Below are positions 62,021 to 64,000 of a DNA stretch of 64,000 nucleotides, piece after piece (the first letter of the stretch is position 1; the number at the start of each line of letters is the position of its first letter). A program made the position numbers and the translations under genes. The notes beneath the pieces are model-generated. The model made no database searches and was not told the DNA's origin. It saw nothing but the letters and a program-made list of their open reading frames with translations. Source of the DNA: Heracleum sosnowskyi (Eukaryota > Streptophyta > Magnoliopsida > Apiales > Apiaceae); contig JAUIZM010000015.1 in assembly GCA_030848705.1 (NCBI GenBank), positions 1,612,001 through 1,676,000 on the forward strand, in the 5' to 3' direction.

Positions 62021-64000
62021 ATGGCCGAAGAATTTATCGTAACCAAGACTAACCATGTCTCGTTTCAGAATGTGCAATCCATTACGAACTTACAGTTTCG
62101 TGCATGGGCACAATTTCTGAACACACGTTCTTTAGTGGCATATGCACTGAGTACTCTGGCGGTCCTTTGCATTGATCAATTGACTGCTTTATACACATCA
62201 GCCACTGACATATATGAGAATAATGTAAGTGCCTTCAGTTTTGTTGTGCCGGGGGGTAGAACAATAAGGGTGACGGAACATGACGTTAATAGGGTTTTAC
62301 ACTTTCCAACAGAAAACCTTGTTCCTGATCCCAATACTGAGGAAATACATGCTTTCTTCACTCTCATAAGAAGTCAACAACCAAACTTCTTTGTGGGAGA
62401 GTTCCTTAAGCATTATCTGACTAAGCCGTGGAAATTTTTCTTTCACACTTTAATCCATGTTTTTACTGCTAAGTTGACAAATCTGCATGGTATTCCCTTA
62501 TTTCTTCAGAAAATAGGATTTGCCATTGCTAACAATAGGCATATAAACATTGGAAAATTGGTGATTGATCAGATTATTCTATGCATGAGACCACTGGATG
62601 AAAGAACAGGCATAGATGATGTGCTTTGTTTCTATCCAAGGTTCCTACAGCCAATTCTTAATGATGTGTTAACAGATGAATGGCGGGAGACCTTTGAAGG
62701 TGAGGAGACAATGGAGTGCATGAAGATGAAGAGCAATGCAATAACAGCTCTAATCAGAAAGAATCATCTTCCAGGGGTGCCAACTGTTCTAACTGAATAT
62801 CTAAGAACGGTATCCCTACCACTTCTACCCCCAGGGGAACAGGTAAATGAAGGTAATATCCCTGAACCTGTTATGGCTCCTGAACCACAACCAATGGATG
62901 TTGATCCAGAGCCCTCGGTGGCCATTTCTGACCAAGAGATTGCAAACCCACAATCTCTAATCACGGTCATAGAGCCTTTGGACGTGCCAAATGAAAACAT
63001 AAATGAACCTCCTTCCCCTACTATACCCAACATACAGACATCCTTGAGTGTAGAGGGAGATAGTGCCAAAGAAGCACCACATAAGGAGATATGCCATTCA
63101 ACAACAGCTTTGCCTTCTTCTAAAAGGAGAAGACTAGAAAACGAGGCAACTGTTGAAACTTCATTTCAAACCTCCAAAGAGCCCTTCACAGATTTTTCTG
63201 ATGCTGGGCTACACTAACCAAAGCTATATCTGAACCTATAGCTCAATCAAGCAAGGATGAATTGACGGAAGCAACTGGTGTTCCGACCATATTACGGTCA
63301 GGTTCACTGGTTGAAGGATCTAAGAACCAAGTGTCTTCACAGACGTCGAGAGAAGGTTTTGACCTAAATGCACAATTTCAAGGGTCATTATCTAGCTCCC
63401 CAGATGGAACATATCTGGATCATGTGGGTAAAGGGTCTGACGTAGGTGCGGATCGGCAACTCGGTGACAATGAATCAATTTTAATTGAGGAGTTAACTGA
63501 GGAAAAGTCTTCACGGACTTTAGAGGGAGTTTCAGGATCTCTGCTGTAAATAGAGCTTGATTCTAGCCTCCTAGAGATTCAAACTCTAGATCCTACAAAG
63601 GATACATCATCTACGGATGATCAACAACTTGGTATATCCAAGGACGGGGACTCGAAGCCCCATTGCACCACTTGTGACCTCCTTAAGGATGGCTACGGTG
63701 TTTTCTGATGCAGGTACAAAGAGCACTAAGGGAATGAGTGAAACCCAAACACATACACATGGCCTGAGTGAGAAAGGAAAAATGAGTGAAACACCAACAG
63801 AAACGTTGAGTGCACACCCAGATCCAAATGTGAGGAGTGACACCCTAACCCTACCAAACATTGATGATTTGCTACTACCTACTGAAAGAGAGCTACATGT
63901 ACAATCCACTCTCAAGGAGATGACGGTTCATGATAAACAAGGAAATCCATTATTCAAGGTTCCACTGAGACCTTCCTTTGACCAATGGATCTCCTCCGGT
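62021..64000 (+). pseudogene. ORF2 of element C, frameshifted, cut by window end
   Basis: ATG 62021 (AAAATAATGGCC). Residues ~20-230 form the domain shared with element A: FRAWAQFLNTRSL at the start, KFFFHTLIHVFTAKL in the middle and CFYPRFLQPILNDVL near 62629-62673. An Asp/Glu/Pro-rich region and a basic SSKRRRLENE patch (63117-63146) follow. A stop at 63215-63217 and a shift to another frame (63262-63549), then further stops, show decay. The frame content continues to the window end (PSFDQWISS). No signal peptide or membrane segment is seen. Confidence 0.8.

Larger units (their letters stand above)
54159..64000 (+). mobile_element. Sirevirus-type Copia element C, 5' part, decayed
   Basis: A 5' LTR, primer binding site, gag, pol, spacer and the beginning of ORF2 are present in one orientation. 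The 3' end lies beyond the window. Frameshifts and stops in gag, pol and ORF2 show it is old and inactive. The left edge is approximate: 54159 is the best TG after the Gypsy gag homology ends, but the 3' LTR is not available for comparison. Confidence 0.9.

Overview
This is nuclear DNA from a flowering plant, probably a eudicot. The evidence is AT-rich intergenic sequence, spliceosomal introns (GT..AG with T-rich acceptors), and a dense nest of plant transposable elements around one ordinary host gene. I could not fix the family or species from sequence alone.

Layout. (1) 1-8685: 3' part of a Ty1/Copia element of the Sirevirus (SIRE/Maximus) type, here called element A: end of pol, a spacer, a very long third ORF (ORF2, 'envelope-like' position) broken by two TGA codons, and a 1280-bp 3' LTR. 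(2) 8686-9842: AT-rich DNA with two (TA)n tracts and a tRNA-derived SINE-like piece. (3) 9843-13440 and 24106-27702: a 3.6-kb direct repeat (about 1% diverged) holding a solo LTR and a decayed LINE that carries a second solo LTR. Between the copies lies a CACTA (En/Spm) transposon, 13441-24105. It has an intact transposase frame and a broken multi-exon second gene, and it lacks its 3' terminus. (4) 27703-31432: rest of the solo LTR and LINE, then AT-rich diverged tandem repeats and microsatellites. (5) 31433-43468: a complete 12-kb Sirevirus-like element B with 600-bp LTRs differing at one base, ATATA target duplication, open gag, pol and ORF2 frames, and an antisense gene in the pol-ORF2 spacer. 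(6) 43658-44268: Tourist-like MITE. (7) 44622-49365: the single host gene, a 12-exon F-box/LRR gene resembling SKIP17 (413 aa). (8) 51458-52173: Mutator-like MITE with a 9-bp target duplication and a telomere-like palindrome. (9) about 52800-54158: Ty3/Gypsy gag remnant, cut by element C. (10) about 54159-64000: 5' part of a decayed third Sirevirus-like element C (LTR, gag, pol, start of ORF2).

Main discovery candidate. In all three Sirevirus-like elements, a short motif private to that element is reiterated in two places: in the LTR upstream of its TATA region, and again in the spacer between pol and ORF2. The motifs are TCGCnnAGTC-type in A, ATCAGGATT in B and TTCGATAGTTTTT in C. In A and C the spacer array stops just upstream of a TATA box and a CT-rich or T-rich leader in front of ORF2. 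This looks like a reused cis-regulatory module driving two promoters per element, with fast-changing motif identity and constant architecture. In B the motif also spreads through coding sequence in more than one reading frame, which points to selection or spread at the nucleic-acid level, and the spacer carries an antisense gene with its own TATA box. A second shared oddity is the gag/protease junction: in B and C gag ends at a stop codon followed 14-18 bases later by a 3'-splice-site-like sequence ending in CAG/GGTAA.
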